Source: Bacillus pinisoli (lineage in GTDB: Bacteria > Bacillota > Bacilli > Bacillales > SA4). Taken from it: a stretch of 64,000 nt of DNA. Shown here in pieces: positions 37,680-47,894 of the stretch. Location: positions 1 through 64,000 of the forward strand of contig NZ_JAJQKI010000013.1 of the NCBI RefSeq assembly GCF_023036475.1, written 5' to 3'. Below the pieces are notes generated by a model, which worked only from the letters and a program-made list of their open reading frames with translations, was not told the origin of the DNA and did no database searches. A program made the translations under genes and the position numbers. The stretch's first letter is position 1; every line of letters starts with the position of its first letter.

Positions 37680-38975
37680 TTGGCTATTGAAAAAATGACG
37701 ATGCCACAACTTGGTGAGAGTGTGACAGAAGGGACCATTAGTAAATGGCTCGTCTCACCTGGTGATCACGTAAATAAATATGACCCTATTGCAGAAGTAA
37801 TGACTGATAAAGTTAATGCAGAGGTTCCCTCCTCCTTTACAGGGATCATAAAGGAGTTAGTAGCAAAAGAAGATGAAACATTAGCGGTGGGAGAAGTCAT
37901 CTGTACCATTGAGGTTGAAAACGGAAAAGCTTCTACTGCTCCTTCCGAAAAGAAGAGCGGAGAAGAAACTTCTACTAAAGCAGCCACCTTGCCAGATGCT
38001 ACAACATCTCTAGAGCAGCCGAATAAGCGTCGTTATTCTCCTGCGGTATTACGACTAGCTGGGGAGCATAATATTAATTTAGAATTGGTGAATGGTACTG
38101 GTGGTGGCGGAAGAATTACTCGTAAGGATCTTCAACAAATTATAGATTCGGGAGATATTCCAACAGCACCAAAGGCTGAGGTCGTTTCTCCACAAACAGA
38201 GGTGAAGCCTTCTGTTACAACGACACCAACACCTACACCATCTGCTCCAGCTCCACAGGTTACAACGCAACATGGTGATATTGAAATCCCGGTTACTGGA
38301 GTAAGAAAGGCGATTGCCGCTAATATGCTTCGCAGTAAGCATGAGGCGCCACATGCTTGGACGATGGTAGAAGTGGATGTAACGAATCTCGTCAACTATC
38401 GAAATTCTATAAAGGGTGAATTCAAGCGAAACGAGGGCTTTAATCTAACCTTCTTTGCATTCTTTGTAAAGGCCGTAGCTCAAGCGCTAAAAGAATTCCC
38501 TCAAATTAATTCAATGTGGGCTGGAGATAAAATTATACAAAAGAAGGCTATAAACATCTCTATTGCGGTCGCGACAGAAGATGCTCTATTTGTACCTGTT
38601 ATTAAAAATGCTGATGAATTAACGGTAAAAGGGATTGCAAGAGAAATTACTGAGCTTGCTAATAAAGTCCGTACAGGAAAATTGAAATCGGATGAAATGC
38701 AAGGGGGAACATTTACAGTTAATAATACAGGATCGTTTGGCTCTGTCCAATCAATGGGTATTATTAATTATCCACAAGCAGCCATTTTACAAGTAGAATC
38801 CATTGTTAAGCGTCCTGTTGTGTTAAATGACAATATGATTGCCATTAGGGATATGGTCAATCTATGTATGTCACTAGACCATCGTGTTCTTGATGGACTT
38901 GTATGCGGTAGATTCCTTGCAAGAGTAAAAGAAATTTTAGAAAACACTTCTAAAGACAATACGCCTATTTATTAA
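37680..38975 (+). CDS. bkdB: Branched-chain 2-oxo acid dehydrogenase E2 (lipoamide acyltransferase)
   Basis: BkdB is the core of the complex and transfers the acyl group from lipoamide to CoA. The 431-residue protein has one lipoyl domain (lipoyl-lysine in VMTDKVNAEV), a Thr/Lys-rich linker, the peripheral subunit-binding domain (RRYSPAVLRLAGEH and GGRITRKDL, about residues 116-152), a Pro/Thr-rich linker and the catalytic domain ending in DHRVLDG. The TTG start follows GAAGGAGGT. It is the last gene before the terminator. Confidence 0.95.
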   Translation: MAIEKMTMPQLGESVTEGTISKWLVSPGDHVNKYDPIAEVMTDKVNAEVPSSFTGIIKELVAKEDETLAVGEVICTIEVENGKASTAPSEKKSGEETSTKAATLPDATTSLEQPNKRRYSPAVLRLAGEHNINLELVNGTGGGGRITRKDLQQIIDSGDIPTAPKAEVVSPQTEVKPSVTTTPTPTPSAPAPQVTTQHGDIEIPVTGVRKAIAANMLRSKHEAPHAWTMVEVDVTNLVNYRNSIKGEFKRNEGFNLTFFAFFVKAVAQALKEFPQINSMWAGDKIIQKKAINISIAVATEDALFVPVIKNADELTVKGIAREITELANKVRTGKLKSDEMQGGTFTVNNTGSFGSVQSMGIINYPQAAILQVESIVKRPVVLNDNMIAIRDMVNLCMSLDHRVLDGLVCGRFLARVKEILENTSKDNTPIY

Positions 38976-39031
38976 TCAATATTGAAGTAGGCTTTATACT
39001 TGTGAGGAAACCTGTTAGTATAATTGAAAAA

Positions 39032-39067
39032 AATAAAGCAGTCCAAAACGGGCTGCTTTATTGTTTT
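39032..39067 (+). terminator. Terminator of the bkd operon
   Basis: AATAAAGCAGTCC and GGGCTGCTTTATT pair around AAAAC and are followed by GTTTTAAT. Confidence 0.87.
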
Positions 39068-39103
39068 AATGAGATGTTAGACGGAATGTTCAGTAAATCT
39101 GCA

Positions 39104-39132
39104 TTGTACAGAAAATGTATTTATAATAAAAT
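39104..39132 (+). promoter_or_regulatory. Candidate sigma-A promoter of the methylmalonyl-CoA mutase operon
   Basis: TTGTAC at 39104-39109 and TAAAAT at 39127-39132 are 17 bp apart. A better TATAAT at 39122 is too close to the -35 to use. The match is moderate. Confidence 0.4.
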
Positions 39133-39178
39133 TATATAAGAATAGATTCATATACATAGATTTAAATTTAGAGAAAAG

Positions 39179-39192
39179 TGTAAGCGTTTCCG
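39179..39192 (+). promoter_or_regulatory. Probable CcpA-binding cre site before mutA
   Basis: TGTAAGCGTTTCCG fits the core TGNAANCGNWNNC of the cre consensus, missing only at the flanking W positions. It lies between the candidate promoter and the mutA ribosome site, where CcpA would block elongation. Confidence 0.65.
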
Positions 39193-39210
39193 AAAAGAGG
39201 GGGAGAGCAA

Positions 39211-41214
39211 ATGGAGGAAAAGCAAATATTATCATGGATTTTTGACTTAGATGAGTTTTCAGTCCCGTCCTATGAACAATGGGAACAAGCTGCAACCTCT
39301 TCATTAAAAGGCAAGCCGTTTGAAAAACTTTTTACATCCACTCCAGAGGAAGTAAAATTAAAGCCAATTTACACTCAAATAGAAACAGAAACAGGTTTAG
39401 AGCTTTTTTCAAATCAAAGTGATAATCGTTGGCTAATTAATCAAGAGCTTTCAGGTTCTAACTTGGAGGAACTTATTTTATCAATCAATCGAGCCAAGTT
39501 AAATGGTCAATCTGTCATTCATTTTAAGTTGAGAACGAAAGAGTCTCAAGTAGGCGTAGAAATGACAAAATTGGAAGAGTTAAAAGAAATTCTTAAGACA
39601 TCTGATGATAAAGAAGTTACTTTTTTTGTAAATACGAAACTACTCCATGGCGCCTTTTTATCGGGAGCTCTGCAGGCAAGTGTGAGTGAAAATAAAACAC
39701 TGACTGGTGTAATTGGTCATGATCCAATTGGAGAATGGGTAAAAGAAGGATCCCTTCCTTCCACGCTATCATTCTACTTTGATGAAATGGTGGCCATGCT
39801 ACATGAGAGTATTAAATCTCAGCCACAACTAAAATCGATATTAGTTACTAGTGACCCTTATCATAACGGAGGATCTACTGCTGTTCAGGAGTTAGCGTAT
39901 AGCCTGTCTACAGGTATTGAATATGTACGACAATGCTTAAGTAGAGGTGTACCTATAGTTGAGGTAGCTTCAAGAATCGCTTTCACATTCTCTGTAGGGT
40001 CCAATATGTTTATGGAAATAGCCAAGTTAAGAGCGGCAAACCTTTTATGGTCTTCTATTGTGAAGGAATTCGGAGGTTCTGAAGAAGTACAACAAATTTG
40101 GTTTCATGCGAAAAACTCTTCTACGACCAAAACGATATATGACCCTTATGTAAACATGCTAAGAGCAACAATTGAATCTTTCTCAGCAGTGATTGGTGGA
40201 GCCGATAGCATTGAAACTTCTGCTTATGATGAGGCGTTTCAACAACCAACTCCATTCTCTGAAAGAATTGCAAGGAACGTTCAATCTATCTTATTGGATG
40301 AAGCGTATCTTGGAAGAGTAGTAGATCCATCTAAAGGTTCTTGGTATATTGAATCTCTTACGAAACAGGTTGCCGAAAAGGCTTGGGTACTCATACAAGA
40401 GGTTGAAAAATCTGGTGGTATGATGGAGGCACTAAAAAAAGGAACGATCCAACAGGCCATAGCAAAATCAAGGGAAGACCGTTTCAAGAAAATAGAAGCG
40501 CGTCAAGAAAAAATAGTTGGCGTGAACATGTATGCAAACGCAATGGAACAGGCAACAGAAAAGCACCATGAGAAGTTATCGTATAACGAAGAAAGCAATC
40601 AAGAAATTCTTCATAAATCCGTTTCTATTTCCGACCAGGAAATGATTATAGCTAAACTAGAAGAGGGGCTATCAATTAGACAGGTTCAACAATTACTACA
40701 AGAGCCTGTTACAGAGGATAGTATTACAGTTGTTCCAGCAATAAGATGGTCAATGAAATTTGAGGAACTGCGTAATCGTGCTTTTCAATTTGAAAAACTC
40801 ACTGGTACACCATTATCAGTTGGATTGATTAACATCGGGCCGCTTGCTAAGCATAAGCCAAGAACTGATTTTACAAAAGGTTTCTTCGAAGTTGGTGGGT
40901 TTCATGCACATGAAACGAAAAGTATTTCGACATTAGAAGAGTTGAGCAATGAATTCAATATAGTAAACGAAAAAGTCATTGTGCTGTGTGGAGATGATGT
41001 TACCTACACTAGTATGGGACTACAGGTACTGAATCATATTAAACAGGTAAATCCGAACGGAAAGATATATATTGCCGGGCTTCTTCATGAAGAGACTCTA
41101 CCGGCTTATAAACAGGCAGGTTTAACTGGATGTATTCATATCCATACGAATTGTTATCAATTTTTACTAAACTTGCAAAAAGACCTAGAGGAGGGAAGAA
41201 ATGAAAACGCCTAA
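39211..41214 (+). CDS. mutA: Methylmalonyl-CoA mutase small (beta) subunit
   Basis: This 667-residue protein is the non-catalytic subunit of the heterodimeric mutase. It has the TIM-barrel mutase domain (for example [20 protein letters not shown] and [14 protein letters not shown]) and a C-terminal domain that keeps the cobalamin-domain fold ([11 protein letters not shown]) but lacks the DxHxxG cobalamin ligand motif. AGAGGGGGAGAG precedes the ATG. The gene overlaps mutB by 14 nt, so the subunits are made together. Confidence 0.92.
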   Translation: MEEKQILSWIFDLDEFSVPSYEQWEQAATSSLKGKPFEKLFTSTPEEVKLKPIYTQIETETGLELFSNQSDNRWLINQELSGSNLEELILSINRAKLNGQSVIHFKLRTKESQVGVEMTKLEELKEILKTSDDKEVTFFVNTKLLHGAFLSGALQASVSENKTLTGVIGHDPIGEWVKEGSLPSTLSFYFDEMVAMLHESIKSQPQLKSILVTSDPYHNGGSTAVQELAYSLSTGIEYVRQCLSRGVPIVEVASRIAFTFSVGSNMFMEIAKLRAANLLWSSIVKEFGGSEEVQQIWFHAKNSSTTKTIYDPYVNMLRATIESFSAVIGGADSIETSAYDEAFQQPTPFSERIARNVQSILLDEAYLGRVVDPSKGSWYIESLTKQVAEKAWVLIQEVEKSGGMMEALKKGTIQQAIAKSREDRFKKIEARQEKIVGVNMYANAMEQATEKHHEKLSYNEESNQEILHKSVSISDQEMIIAKLEEGLSIRQVQQLLQEPVTEDSITVVPAIRWSMKFEELRNRAFQFEKLTGTPLSVGLINIGPLAKHKPRTDFTKGFFEVGGFHAHETKSISTLEELSNEFNIVNEKVIVLCGDDVTYTSMGLQVLNHIKQVNPNGKIYIAGLLHEETLPAYKQAGLTGCIHIHTNCYQFLLNLQKDLEEGRNENA

Positions 41215-43369
41215 TTTTGCTTCCATTCCATTTGAAGAACTAACTCACAATCATTCTAAACAGACGAACCCAACACTAAATACGTATGAAACAAATGAAA
41301 AGATAACGGTCAAAAATACTTACCAAAGGGAAGATATAGAGCATTTACCATTCCTTGATTATATGCCTGGTATTGCCCCTTATACGAGAGGTCCATATCC
41401 GACGATGTATGTCAATCGGCCATGGACAGTAAGACAGTATGCTGGATTTTCTACCGCAGAAGAAAGCAATGCCTTCTATCGACGAAATTTAGCAGCGGGA
41501 CAGAAGGGTCTTTCCGTAGCGTTTGACCTTGCCACCCATAGAGGCTATGACTCTGATCATCCAAGGGTGGTTGGGGATGTTGGAAAAGCAGGCGTAGCCA
41601 TTGATTCCATCTTGGATATGAAGATACTCTTCGATGGGATACCTCTGGATGAAATGTCGGTCTCTATGACAATGAATGGTGCAGTATTACCAATCATGGC
41701 GTTCTACATTGTTACCGCTGAAGAACAAGGCGTACCGCTTGAAAAACTTTCTGGTACTATTCAAAACGATATCTTGAAGGAATATATGGTACGAAACACA
41801 TATATTTACCCTCCTGAAACATCAATGAGAATCATCGCTGATATATTTGAATTTACGTCAAAAAATATGCCAAAGTTTAATTCAATCAGTATTTCTGGCT
41901 ATCACCTTCAAGAAGCGGGTGCTCCAGCTGATTTGGAATTAGCTTATACTCTTGCAGACGGGTTAGAGTACGTAAGGACGGGACTAAAGGCAGGCATTGA
42001 CATTGATTCTTTTGCACCGAGACTTTCGTTCTTCTGGGCTATAGGCATGAATTATTTTATGGAAGTAGCCAAGATGCGAGCTGCTCGGTTATTATGGGCA
42101 AAGTTAATTAAGCCATTTCATCCTAAAAATGAAAAATCATTAGCACTTAGAACCCATTCTCAAACTTCTGGATGGAGCTTAACGGAGCAGGATCCATTCA
42201 ATAATGTGGCGAGAACTTGTATGGAAGCACTAGCGGCGGCATTAGGGCATACACAATCCCTACATACTAATGCTTTAGATGAAGCCATTGCACTTCCCAC
42301 TGATTTCTCAGCCAGAATTGCGAGAAATACGCAGCTCTATTTACAGGATGAGACCCATATTACAAAGGTTATTGATCCTTGGGGTGGATCGTATTATGTT
42401 GAATCGCTTACTGCTTCTCTAGTTGAAAGAGCATGGGAGCATATTCAAGAAATTGAAGAGCTTGGTGGAATGGCCAAAGCGATTGAAACAGGACTTCCTA
42501 AAATGAAAATTGAAGAGGCTGCAGCGAAAAGACAGGCACATATAGATTCAGGAAAAGAGGCAATTATAGGTGTCAATAAATATCGCTTAGAACAAGAAGA
42601 AGAGATTGAAACATTAGATATTGATAATACCCTAGTTCGAAAAAAGCAAATCGAGAGACTTCAGCAGTTACGACAGAATCGTAACGAAGAAGAAGTACGA
42701 TCAGCATTAGATGCGATTACTAAAGCGACAGAAACAGGTGAAGGAAATCTATTAGCTCTTTCAATAGAAGCAGCACGCGTTCGAGCTTCACTTGGTGAAA
42801 TTTCTGATGCGATTGAAAAAGTAGCAAAACGTCATAAAGCAGTAATACGCTCCATTAGTGGTGTATATAGTTCTGAGTATACAAATGAAGAAGAAATTTT
42901 AAAGGTAAAAAAGCTTACAGATAGCTTTTCTGAGTATGAGGGTAGACGCCCCCGCATCTTGATTGCCAAGATGGGTCAAGATGGACATGATCGAGGCGCG
43001 AAAGTCATTGCTACTGCGTTTGCAGATCTTGGATTCGATGTCGATATCGGTCCTTTATTCCAAACACCTGAAGAAACAGCTCTTCAAGCAGTAGAAAATG
43101 ATGTACATGTAATTGGAATAAGTTCACTAGCTGCAGGTCATAAAACACTATTGCCACAGTTAGTGGAAGAATTACGCAGACATGACAGGGACGATATTGT
43201 GGTCATTGTAGGTGGTGTTATTCCATACAAAGACTACGAATTTTTATTAAGTCATGGTGCTTCTGCTGTGTTCGGACCAGGAACTGTTATTCCAGTTGCT
43301 GCTGAGAAGGTGTTATCTGAGGTATGTCGTCGACTAGGATATGATGAAGTGGTGGATTCTAATGAATGA
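41201..43369 (+). CDS. mutB: Methylmalonyl-CoA mutase large (alpha) subunit
   Basis: This 722-residue enzyme interconverts methylmalonyl-CoA and succinyl-CoA with adenosylcobalamin. The N-terminal barrel shows [19 protein letters not shown] and [18 protein letters not shown] substrate segments. The C-terminal cobalamin domain has DGHDRG with the lower-ligand His596, then SSLAAGH and the VGGVIP strand. AGGAGGGAAG lies in the end of mutA. It fits a role after branched-chain amino acid breakdown, which gives propionyl-CoA. Confidence 0.96.
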   Translation: MKTPNFASIPFEELTHNHSKQTNPTLNTYETNEKITVKNTYQREDIEHLPFLDYMPGIAPYTRGPYPTMYVNRPWTVRQYAGFSTAEESNAFYRRNLAAGQKGLSVAFDLATHRGYDSDHPRVVGDVGKAGVAIDSILDMKILFDGIPLDEMSVSMTMNGAVLPIMAFYIVTAEEQGVPLEKLSGTIQNDILKEYMVRNTYIYPPETSMRIIADIFEFTSKNMPKFNSISISGYHLQEAGAPADLELAYTLADGLEYVRTGLKAGIDIDSFAPRLSFFWAIGMNYFMEVAKMRAARLLWAKLIKPFHPKNEKSLALRTHSQTSGWSLTEQDPFNNVARTCMEALAAALGHTQSLHTNALDEAIALPTDFSARIARNTQLYLQDETHITKVIDPWGGSYYVESLTASLVERAWEHIQEIEELGGMAKAIETGLPKMKIEEAAAKRQAHIDSGKEAIIGVNKYRLEQEEEIETLDIDNTLVRKKQIERLQQLRQNRNEEEVRSALDAITKATETGEGNLLALSIEAARVRASLGEISDAIEKVAKRHKAVIRSISGVYSSEYTNEEEILKVKKLTDSFSEYEGRRPRILIAKMGQDGHDRGAKVIATAFADLGFDVDIGPLFQTPEETALQAVENDVHVIGISSLAAGHKTLLPQLVEELRRHDRDDIVVIVGGVIPYKDYEFLLSHGASAVFGPGTVIPVAAEKVLSEVCRRLGYDEVVDSNE

Positions 43370-44381
43370 ATCTGGTGGCAAACTTCCTAGGAAGAAGGAA
43401 AGAAGTATAGAAGAACTGGTTGAAGGGATTCGTACCGGAAATAGAGCGATCCTGGCACAAGCCATTACATTAATTGAAAGTAATGCAACAAGGCACTTTG
43501 AAAAAGGGCAAGAACTGATTAACCGAATTCTTCCCTTTACAGGTCAATCTATTCGAATTGGTATAACTGGTGTACCAGGTGCTGGAAAAAGTACCTTTAT
43601 TGAAGCATTCGGTACTTATCTTTGCCAACTAGGACATAAGGTTGCAGTGTTAGCTGTTGATCCTTCCAGTAGTGTGACAGGTGGTAGTATTCTCGGGGAC
43701 AAGACAAGGATGGACCGCCTTTCAAGAGATCCACGAGCATATGTCAGACCGTCTCCAGCGGCTGGTACATTAGGAGGCGTCGCTAGAAAAACAAGGGAAA
43801 CAGTTTTAGTTTGTGAAGCTGCTGGTTATGATGTCATAATTGTTGAGACAGTAGGAGTCGGTCAGAGTGAAGTGACTGTAAGGAGTATGGTGGATATATT
43901 TCTCTTATTAGCTCTAACTGGAGCGGGCGATGAACTTCAAGGGATGAAAAAGGGGATTATGGAGCTTGTTGACTTGTTAGTTATTAATAAAGCAGACGGT
44001 GATAATGAAAAGAAAGCCCTAAAGGCAAAAGAGGAGTTTACAAGGATCCTGCATTTTCTAAAACCTGCTACAAGAGGCTGGACGTCAAAGGCTCTAACTT
44101 GTTCTGCTTTATATGAGAGAGGTATTCCAGAAGTATGGGAGTCGATACAAGAGTTTGAAGAGACCACTATAGCCCAGGGAATGTTTGAAGAGAGAAGAGC
44201 TTCTCAGATGAAGGATTGGTTTTATTCATTGATTAAACAAGAATTAGAAACAAGCTTCTTTACCTCTCCTGTAACGAAAGAACATTTACCTTATTTTGAA
44301 AAAGAGGTCATGTCGGGGCATCTCTCTGCAAGTCTCGGTGTCAAACGATTGTTTGATGAATTTAATCATCGTAGGAGATAA
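43362..44381 (+). CDS. meaB: MeaB-family GTPase chaperone of methylmalonyl-CoA mutase
   Basis: MeaB is a SIMIBI-class GTPase that protects and reactivates the mutase and gates cobalamin delivery. The 339-residue protein has Walker [10 protein letters not shown], the [20 protein letters not shown] switch region, [10 protein letters not shown] (G3) and NKADGD (G4). The ATG overlaps the mutB stop (ATGAATGA). An extended upstream frame adds seven residues without a ribosome site. It was once annotated as ArgK; the adjacent mutase genes settle the role. Confidence 0.94.
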   Translation: MNESGGKLPRKKERSIEELVEGIRTGNRAILAQAITLIESNATRHFEKGQELINRILPFTGQSIRIGITGVPGAGKSTFIEAFGTYLCQLGHKVAVLAVDPSSSVTGGSILGDKTRMDRLSRDPRAYVRPSPAAGTLGGVARKTRETVLVCEAAGYDVIIVETVGVGQSEVTVRSMVDIFLLLALTGAGDELQGMKKGIMELVDLLVINKADGDNEKKALKAKEEFTRILHFLKPATRGWTSKALTCSALYERGIPEVWESIQEFEETTIAQGMFEERRASQMKDWFYSLIKQELETSFFTSPVTKEHLPYFEKEVMSGHLSASLGVKRLFDEFNHRRR

Positions 44382-44449
44382 TACAGAATGATTGAATATG
44401 TGCGTTCAGCTTGATAATATTAATGAGATAGCGTAAGGAGGATACGAAT

Positions 44450-44887
44450 ATGTCAATGAATTTTAATTTCTTTATAAATGATGTGGTCAATCAAGCAAGA
44501 GAAGATATGGTTCAGGCAGGTTATACGCAATTAACTACTCCTGAAGAAGTAGATGCTGCGTTAAACCAAAAGGGTACAACACTTGTCATGGTAAATTCGG
44601 TTTGTGGATGTGCAGGAGGAATTGCCCGTCCAGCAGCTACTCATGCGGTTCATTATGATAAGCGTCCGGATCACTTAGTAACTGTTTTTGCTGGACAGGA
44701 TAAAGAAGCTACTGCACAGGCACGTACTTTCTTTGAAGGATATCCGCCTTCTTCTCCATCCTTTGCTTTACTAAAGGATGGTAAAATTCAAATGATGGTG
44801 GAACGCCACGAAATTGAAGGGCACGACCCAATGCAAGTCATACAAAAGCTACAAAATGCTTTTGAACAGTATTGTGAAGAAGTTTAA
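44450..44887 (+). CDS. brxB: Bacilliredoxin BrxB (YqiW)
   Basis: BrxB removes bacillithiol from S-bacillithiolated proteins. The 145-residue thioredoxin-fold protein has the CGC active site, Cys52-Gly-Cys54, in NSVCGCAGG, with the nucleophile first. The length and motif match the YqiW/BrxB type. GTAAGGAGG precedes the ATG. Its presence implies bacillithiol in this organism, though no bsh gene is in the window. A terminator follows. Confidence 0.95.
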   Translation: MSMNFNFFINDVVNQAREDMVQAGYTQLTTPEEVDAALNQKGTTLVMVNSVCGCAGGIARPAATHAVHYDKRPDHLVTVFAGQDKEATAQARTFFEGYPPSSPSFALLKDGKIQMMVERHEIEGHDPMQVIQKLQNAFEQYCEEV

Positions 44888-44901
44888 TTTAATGTAAATT
44901 T

Positions 44902-44941
44902 AAAAAAGGTGGTAATCAATGATTATCGCCTTTTTAAATTT
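44902..44941 (+). terminator. Terminator after brxB
   Basis: AAAAAGGTGGTAATCA and the complementary GATTATCGCCTTTTT form a long stem with a tiny loop, followed by AAATTT. The A and T arms make it usable in both directions. Confidence 0.8.
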
Positions 44942-44970
44942 AGTTGCTAAATATTTTGAGGGAGAGCGTA

Positions 44971-45927
44971 ATGATGAAAATAAAAATCGGGTATCGGACG
45001 ATAAAAACAGCCTTAGGTGTCACCATTGCGGTTTGGATCTCCTCGCTCCTTGAACTTGATTATTATTTATCTGCCGGAATTATCACCATATTATGTATTC
45101 AGGCTACAAAGAAGAAATCTCTTCAAAGTTCTTGGTCACGATTCCTGGCATGCACCATCGCCATGGCATTTTCCATTGTTTTTTTTCAAATACTTGGTTA
45201 TGAACCATGGGTAATTGGACTACTCATGATTTTTTTTATACCGGTTACGGTTTACTTTCGAATCCAGGAAGGCATTGTGACAAGTAGTGTTATTATCTTT
45301 CATCTATATAGTGAGGAGACGTACTCGCAGACCATTATCTTAAACGAATTTGCTCTTATCGTTATTGGTATAGGGATCGCTTTACTTATGAATTTATATA
45401 TGCCAAGTGTAGATCATCAGTTGAAAAAATATCAGGTAGATATAGAACGATACTTCAGTGGAATCTTTAAAGAAATAGTCAATTACATACGTTTAAAGAA
45501 TTCAGATTGGGATGGCCATGAGATTACCATGTCTCATCATACCCTCGAGAAAGCAAAGAGTTTGGCTATTCGGGACGTTCAAAATCATCTGTTACGTCAT
45601 GAAAATATTTATTATTCCTATTTTAGAATTCGAGAACAACAACTAGAAATATTAGAAAGAATCCTTCCCCTTGTTATCCCTTTAAATCACTCTGGTGAAG
45701 AAGGAGAAAAAATTGCTGATTTCCTTGAGGACATCAGTAATTCCATACATCCTGGGAATACAGCGAATCGGTTTCTATTACAAATTGAAGAGTTAAAAAG
45801 GGAGTTTAGGGAATCAGAACTTCCAAAAACAAGAGAAGAATTTGAAGTGAGAGCCTCTCTGTTTCAGCTATTAAAGGAAATGGAGCAATACTTAATTATA
45901 AAAAGCTATTTTCGACCAAATGAATGA
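44971..45927 (+). CDS. Aromatic acid exporter family protein (YqjA-like)
   Basis: This 318-residue protein has six hydrophobic segments within residues 1-145 followed by a soluble helical C-terminal domain, the layout of ArAE family 1 proteins such as YqjA. The family is related to FUSC-type exporters; substrates in Bacillus are not established. GAGGGAG lies 6 nt before the ATG at 44971, with a second ATG directly after it. The brxB-yqjA adjacency is also seen in Bacillus subtilis. Confidence 0.8.
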   Translation: MMKIKIGYRTIKTALGVTIAVWISSLLELDYYLSAGIITILCIQATKKKSLQSSWSRFLACTIAMAFSIVFFQILGYEPWVIGLLMIFFIPVTVYFRIQEGIVTSSVIIFHLYSEETYSQTIILNEFALIVIGIGIALLMNLYMPSVDHQLKKYQVDIERYFSGIFKEIVNYIRLKNSDWDGHEITMSHHTLEKAKSLAIRDVQNHLLRHENIYYSYFRIREQQLEILERILPLVIPLNHSGEEGEKIADFLEDISNSIHPGNTANRFLLQIEELKREFRESELPKTREEFEVRASLFQLLKEMEQYLIIKSYFRPNE

Positions 45928-45967
45928 GAAATGCCTTCCTGTTTCACACTATCCTTAAAGGGTGGTG

Positions 45968-46480
45968 ATGAGCATCTTACAAGTAATAGTAGCCATTATT
46001 CTCACTATTTCGCCTATCTGGCCTTTAGGACCTAATCCACTTCCTGGTGACCCTTATATTATTGTGAATAAGAATACACATGAACTTGCTTTTTTTAATA
46101 AAGGTGAGCTACAACAGGTCTATCCAGTTGGAACTGGATTATTTGATGATTTTACTCCTGAAGGTACTTTTACTATCACAGTAAAAGCGAAGGATCCTTA
46201 TTATCGTCGAAAAAATATTATGGGGGGAAGTCCTGAGAATCCTCTTGGTAGTCGTTGGATTGGGTTTGATGCTTTAGAAACAGATGGACGTACTTATGGA
46301 GTACACGGAACGAATAATCCCTCTTCTATTGGCAAGGCAGTCTCACAAGGCTGCATTAGAATGCATAATGAACACGTTAATCAGCTGTTTGATCTAGTCC
46401 CACTAGGTACAAAGATATTTATTACCTCAAGTGATGAGTCTTTTAACAACATTGCTCAGCAGCAAAAGGTAATTGATTAA
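45968..46480 (+). CDS. L,D-transpeptidase (YkuD family)
   Basis: This 170-residue enzyme is predicted to make or modify peptidoglycan L,D-cross-links. The N-terminal hydrophobic segment (about residues 1-18) is a signal or anchor. The catalytic site is complete, with HGTN (His113) and SQGCIRM (Cys129). It lacks a LysM domain, unlike YkuD of Bacillus subtilis. I use the ATG at 45968; two GTG codons just before it are in frame. Its TAA stop overlaps the first bases of repeat copy E. Confidence 0.88.
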   Translation: MSILQVIVAIILTISPIWPLGPNPLPGDPYIIVNKNTHELAFFNKGELQQVYPVGTGLFDDFTPEGTFTITVKAKDPYYRRKNIMGGSPENPLGSRWIGFDALETDGRTYGVHGTNNPSSIGKAVSQGCIRMHNEHVNQLFDLVPLGTKIFITSSDESFNNIAQQQKVID

Positions 46481-46627
46481 GGCTCTTTTCTAAAACTTTG
46501 TTGCATTTCAATAATTCAGCAATTTTAAAGGTTAGAAAAAATTTTAAAGCAGAGACTTTGTACTAACAAGTAAAAATCCGGCATTTGGGATTTTTACGAA
46601 AACAACAGTCTATATGAAAACAGCCTT
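46479..46627 (+). repeat. MITE-like intergenic element, copy E (left half deleted)
   Basis: This 149-bp copy begins AAGGCTCTTTTCT at the stop codon of the L,D-transpeptidase gene and ends GAAAACAGCCTT. The right hairpin GTAAAAATCC/GGATTTTTAC is intact; the left half is shortened. GATT (or GATTA) flanks both ends, consistent with a target duplication. Confidence 0.85.
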
Positions 46628-46637
46628 GATTAATGAT

Positions 46638-46678
46638 GACCCTATAGTAGGAAATGACCTGCTGATAGGGTCTTTTCT
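46638..46678 (+). terminator. Possible terminator downstream of the L,D-transpeptidase
   Basis: GACCCTAT and ATAGGGTC enclose a second pairing AGG/CCT and are followed by TTTTCTTT. Confidence 0.65.
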
Positions 46679-46680
46679 TT

Positions 46681-46712
46681 GGGATCTTTTCTAACACTTT
46701 GTTGCTCTCAAA
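46681..46712 (+). repeat. MITE-like element, fragment F
   Basis: GGGATCTTTTCTAACACTTTGTTGC resembles the left end of the family, after which similarity stops. It lies 50 bp after copy E in the 373-bp gap before the GerPA-like gene; nothing else is evident in that gap. Confidence 0.5.
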
Positions 46713-46853
46713 CCTACATGATCTGAATGTAATCTTACTATTGTTTTAAAGAGAGCATTTCTTTAGGGTTTTAAGAGCCTTTCTTTTAACTTAAGCGTTC
46801 CAATCATGTAAGCCATACATAGACTATTTACAAGAAGAAGGGGGTGTTTTTGG

Positions 46854-47069
46854 ATGCCAAACGTTATCCTTGGGCCTGTCATATTTAATAGTAATGAAGG
46901 TATTATTACTGGGGCTGCCCTCAATGTATCTCCAACAAGTACAAGTAAAACGGTAGCAGGAGCCGGTGGTTTTAACACTGGGTACTGGGTTGTGACAAAT
47001 AACTGGTTAAGTACAACAGGAACCGTAGATCCAGATGTGGCAGATTCAAACATACAGGAAGTTGTATAG
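46854..47069 (+). CDS. GerPA/GerPF-family spore germination protein
   Basis: This 71-residue protein resembles the small GerPA/GerPF proteins, which are spore-coat components that help germinants reach their receptors. The start MPNVILGPVIFNSNEG, the central NVSPTSTSKT and the GGFNTG and PDVADSN segments all fit. Unlike the usual six-gene gerPA-PF operon, this gene is alone, so it may be an accessory paralogue. GGGGGTG lies upstream of the ATG. It is followed by a terminator and then by two further spore-type genes. Confidence 0.75.
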   Translation: MPNVILGPVIFNSNEGIITGAALNVSPTSTSKTVAGAGGFNTGYWVVTNNWLSTTGTVDPDVADSNIQEVV

Positions 47070-47079
47070 AAGAAACAAG

Positions 47080-47107
47080 AGACACTTCATTTTGGAGTGT
47101 CTTTTTT
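47080..47107 (+). terminator. Terminator after the GerPA-like gene
   Basis: AGACACT and AGTGTCT pair around a 9-nt loop and are followed by TTTTTT. Confidence 0.78.
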
Positions 47108-47293
47108 ATAGCTTACATTCTATTGCATATTAACCTTGACTATCTATATGCCTTTCCTCTTTACTCCTCAAACAAAAAGCTTAATCATTAGAGTCAAATA
47201 AAAAGAAGCCCGATCGGCTCAGTACTAGGCGTTTGCCCTTCCGTTGTTTACCTAAATTCATAGGATATAACAAATGATCAGGGAGGTGTTATG

Positions 47294-47389
47294 ATGAGTG
47301 AAGTAAAAGGTTTTGGTTCAGGTTTTGCGTTAATCGTTGTGTTATTTATCCTACTGATCATTGTGGGATCTGCTTATATTGGATACTAA
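47294..47389 (+). CDS. YjcZ-family sporulation protein, 31 residues
   Basis: The predicted protein is MSEVKGFGSGFALIVVLF followed by a hydrophobic tail ending SAYIGY. This is the YjcZ family of tiny sporulation membrane proteins: a glycine-rich N-terminus and a single membrane helix with the [11 protein letters not shown] core. GGGAGGTG lies 5 nt before the ATG at 47294; another ATG stands one codon upstream. It is the first of two tandem members. Confidence 0.85.
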   Translation: MSEVKGFGSGFALIVVLFILLIIVGSAYIGY

Positions 47390-47422
47390 TTTAGACTCGA
47401 TATAAAATAGGGAGGTCATTTT

Positions 47423-47620
47423 ATGTTTAGAGCAGGATGCGGCTGCGGAAATCATGAATATACAGCACCAGTCATGACTGGTTATGAAAATGTAGCTCCA
47501 GTTACACCGGGATATGGGTATGCGGCACCGGTCATGACTGGTTATGGAACAGGTCACACATTTACGTTAATCGTCGTTTTATTTATTCTATTAATAATTG
47601 TTGGAGCGGCTTGGGCGTAA
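47423..47620 (+). CDS. YjcZ-family sporulation protein, 65 residues
   Basis: This second YjcZ-type protein has the membrane tail [17 protein letters not shown], almost identical to that of its neighbour. Its longer N-terminus contains the near repeats [12 protein letters not shown] and [10 protein letters not shown] and a GCGCG cysteine cluster, which could support coat cross-linking or metal binding (inference). GGGAGG precedes the ATG. The gene follows its paralogue by 33 nt, so the pair probably arose by tandem duplication. Confidence 0.85.
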   Translation: MFRAGCGCGNHEYTAPVMTGYENVAPVTPGYGYAAPVMTGYGTGHTFTLIVVLFILLIIVGAAWA

Positions 47621-47636
47621 ATATTACCTTATAAAT

Positions 47637-47672
47637 AGAATCCATACTTCAGAAGAAGTATGGATTCTCTTA
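47637..47672 (+). terminator. Terminator after the tandem YjcZ genes
   Basis: Perfect 14-bp arms, AGAATCCATACTTC and GAAGTATGGATTCT, enclose AGAA. The plus-strand tail CTTACTTT is only moderately T-rich. Confidence 0.75.
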
Positions 47673-47676
47673 CTTT

Positions 47677-47870
47677 AAGGCTGTTTTCGTAAAAATTGTT
47701 GTTTCCGTAAAATCCCAACAGCCGGATTTTTACTCGGTAGTACAGCGTCCAGTGCTTTAAATAGAGAGAGTTGCTCTTTTCTAACAAGTATTACTTGGGT
47801 TTTACTTACAGAGAAGGGTGGGTTTTAGAAATAGTAGCTTGAAAAGCAACAAAGTTTTAGAAAAGAGCCT
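47677..47870 (-). repeat. MITE-like intergenic element, copy G (full length)
   Basis: This 194-bp copy lies in reverse orientation: on the plus strand it starts AAGGCTGTTTTCG and ends AGAAAAGAGCCT. Both internal hairpins are intact, GTAAAAATCC/GGATTTTAC and GCTCTTTTCTAA/TTAGAAAAGAGC. ACTT stands next to both ends. It fills the gap between the YjcZ terminator and the small minus-strand gene. Confidence 0.88.
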
Positions 47871-47894
47871 ACTTGCAATAAATTAGGGGCTAAC

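Noticed and set aside
41201..44381. IcmF-type fused mutase
   Set aside because: The mutase and GTPase are separate genes, the usual MutA/MutB/MeaB arrangement.
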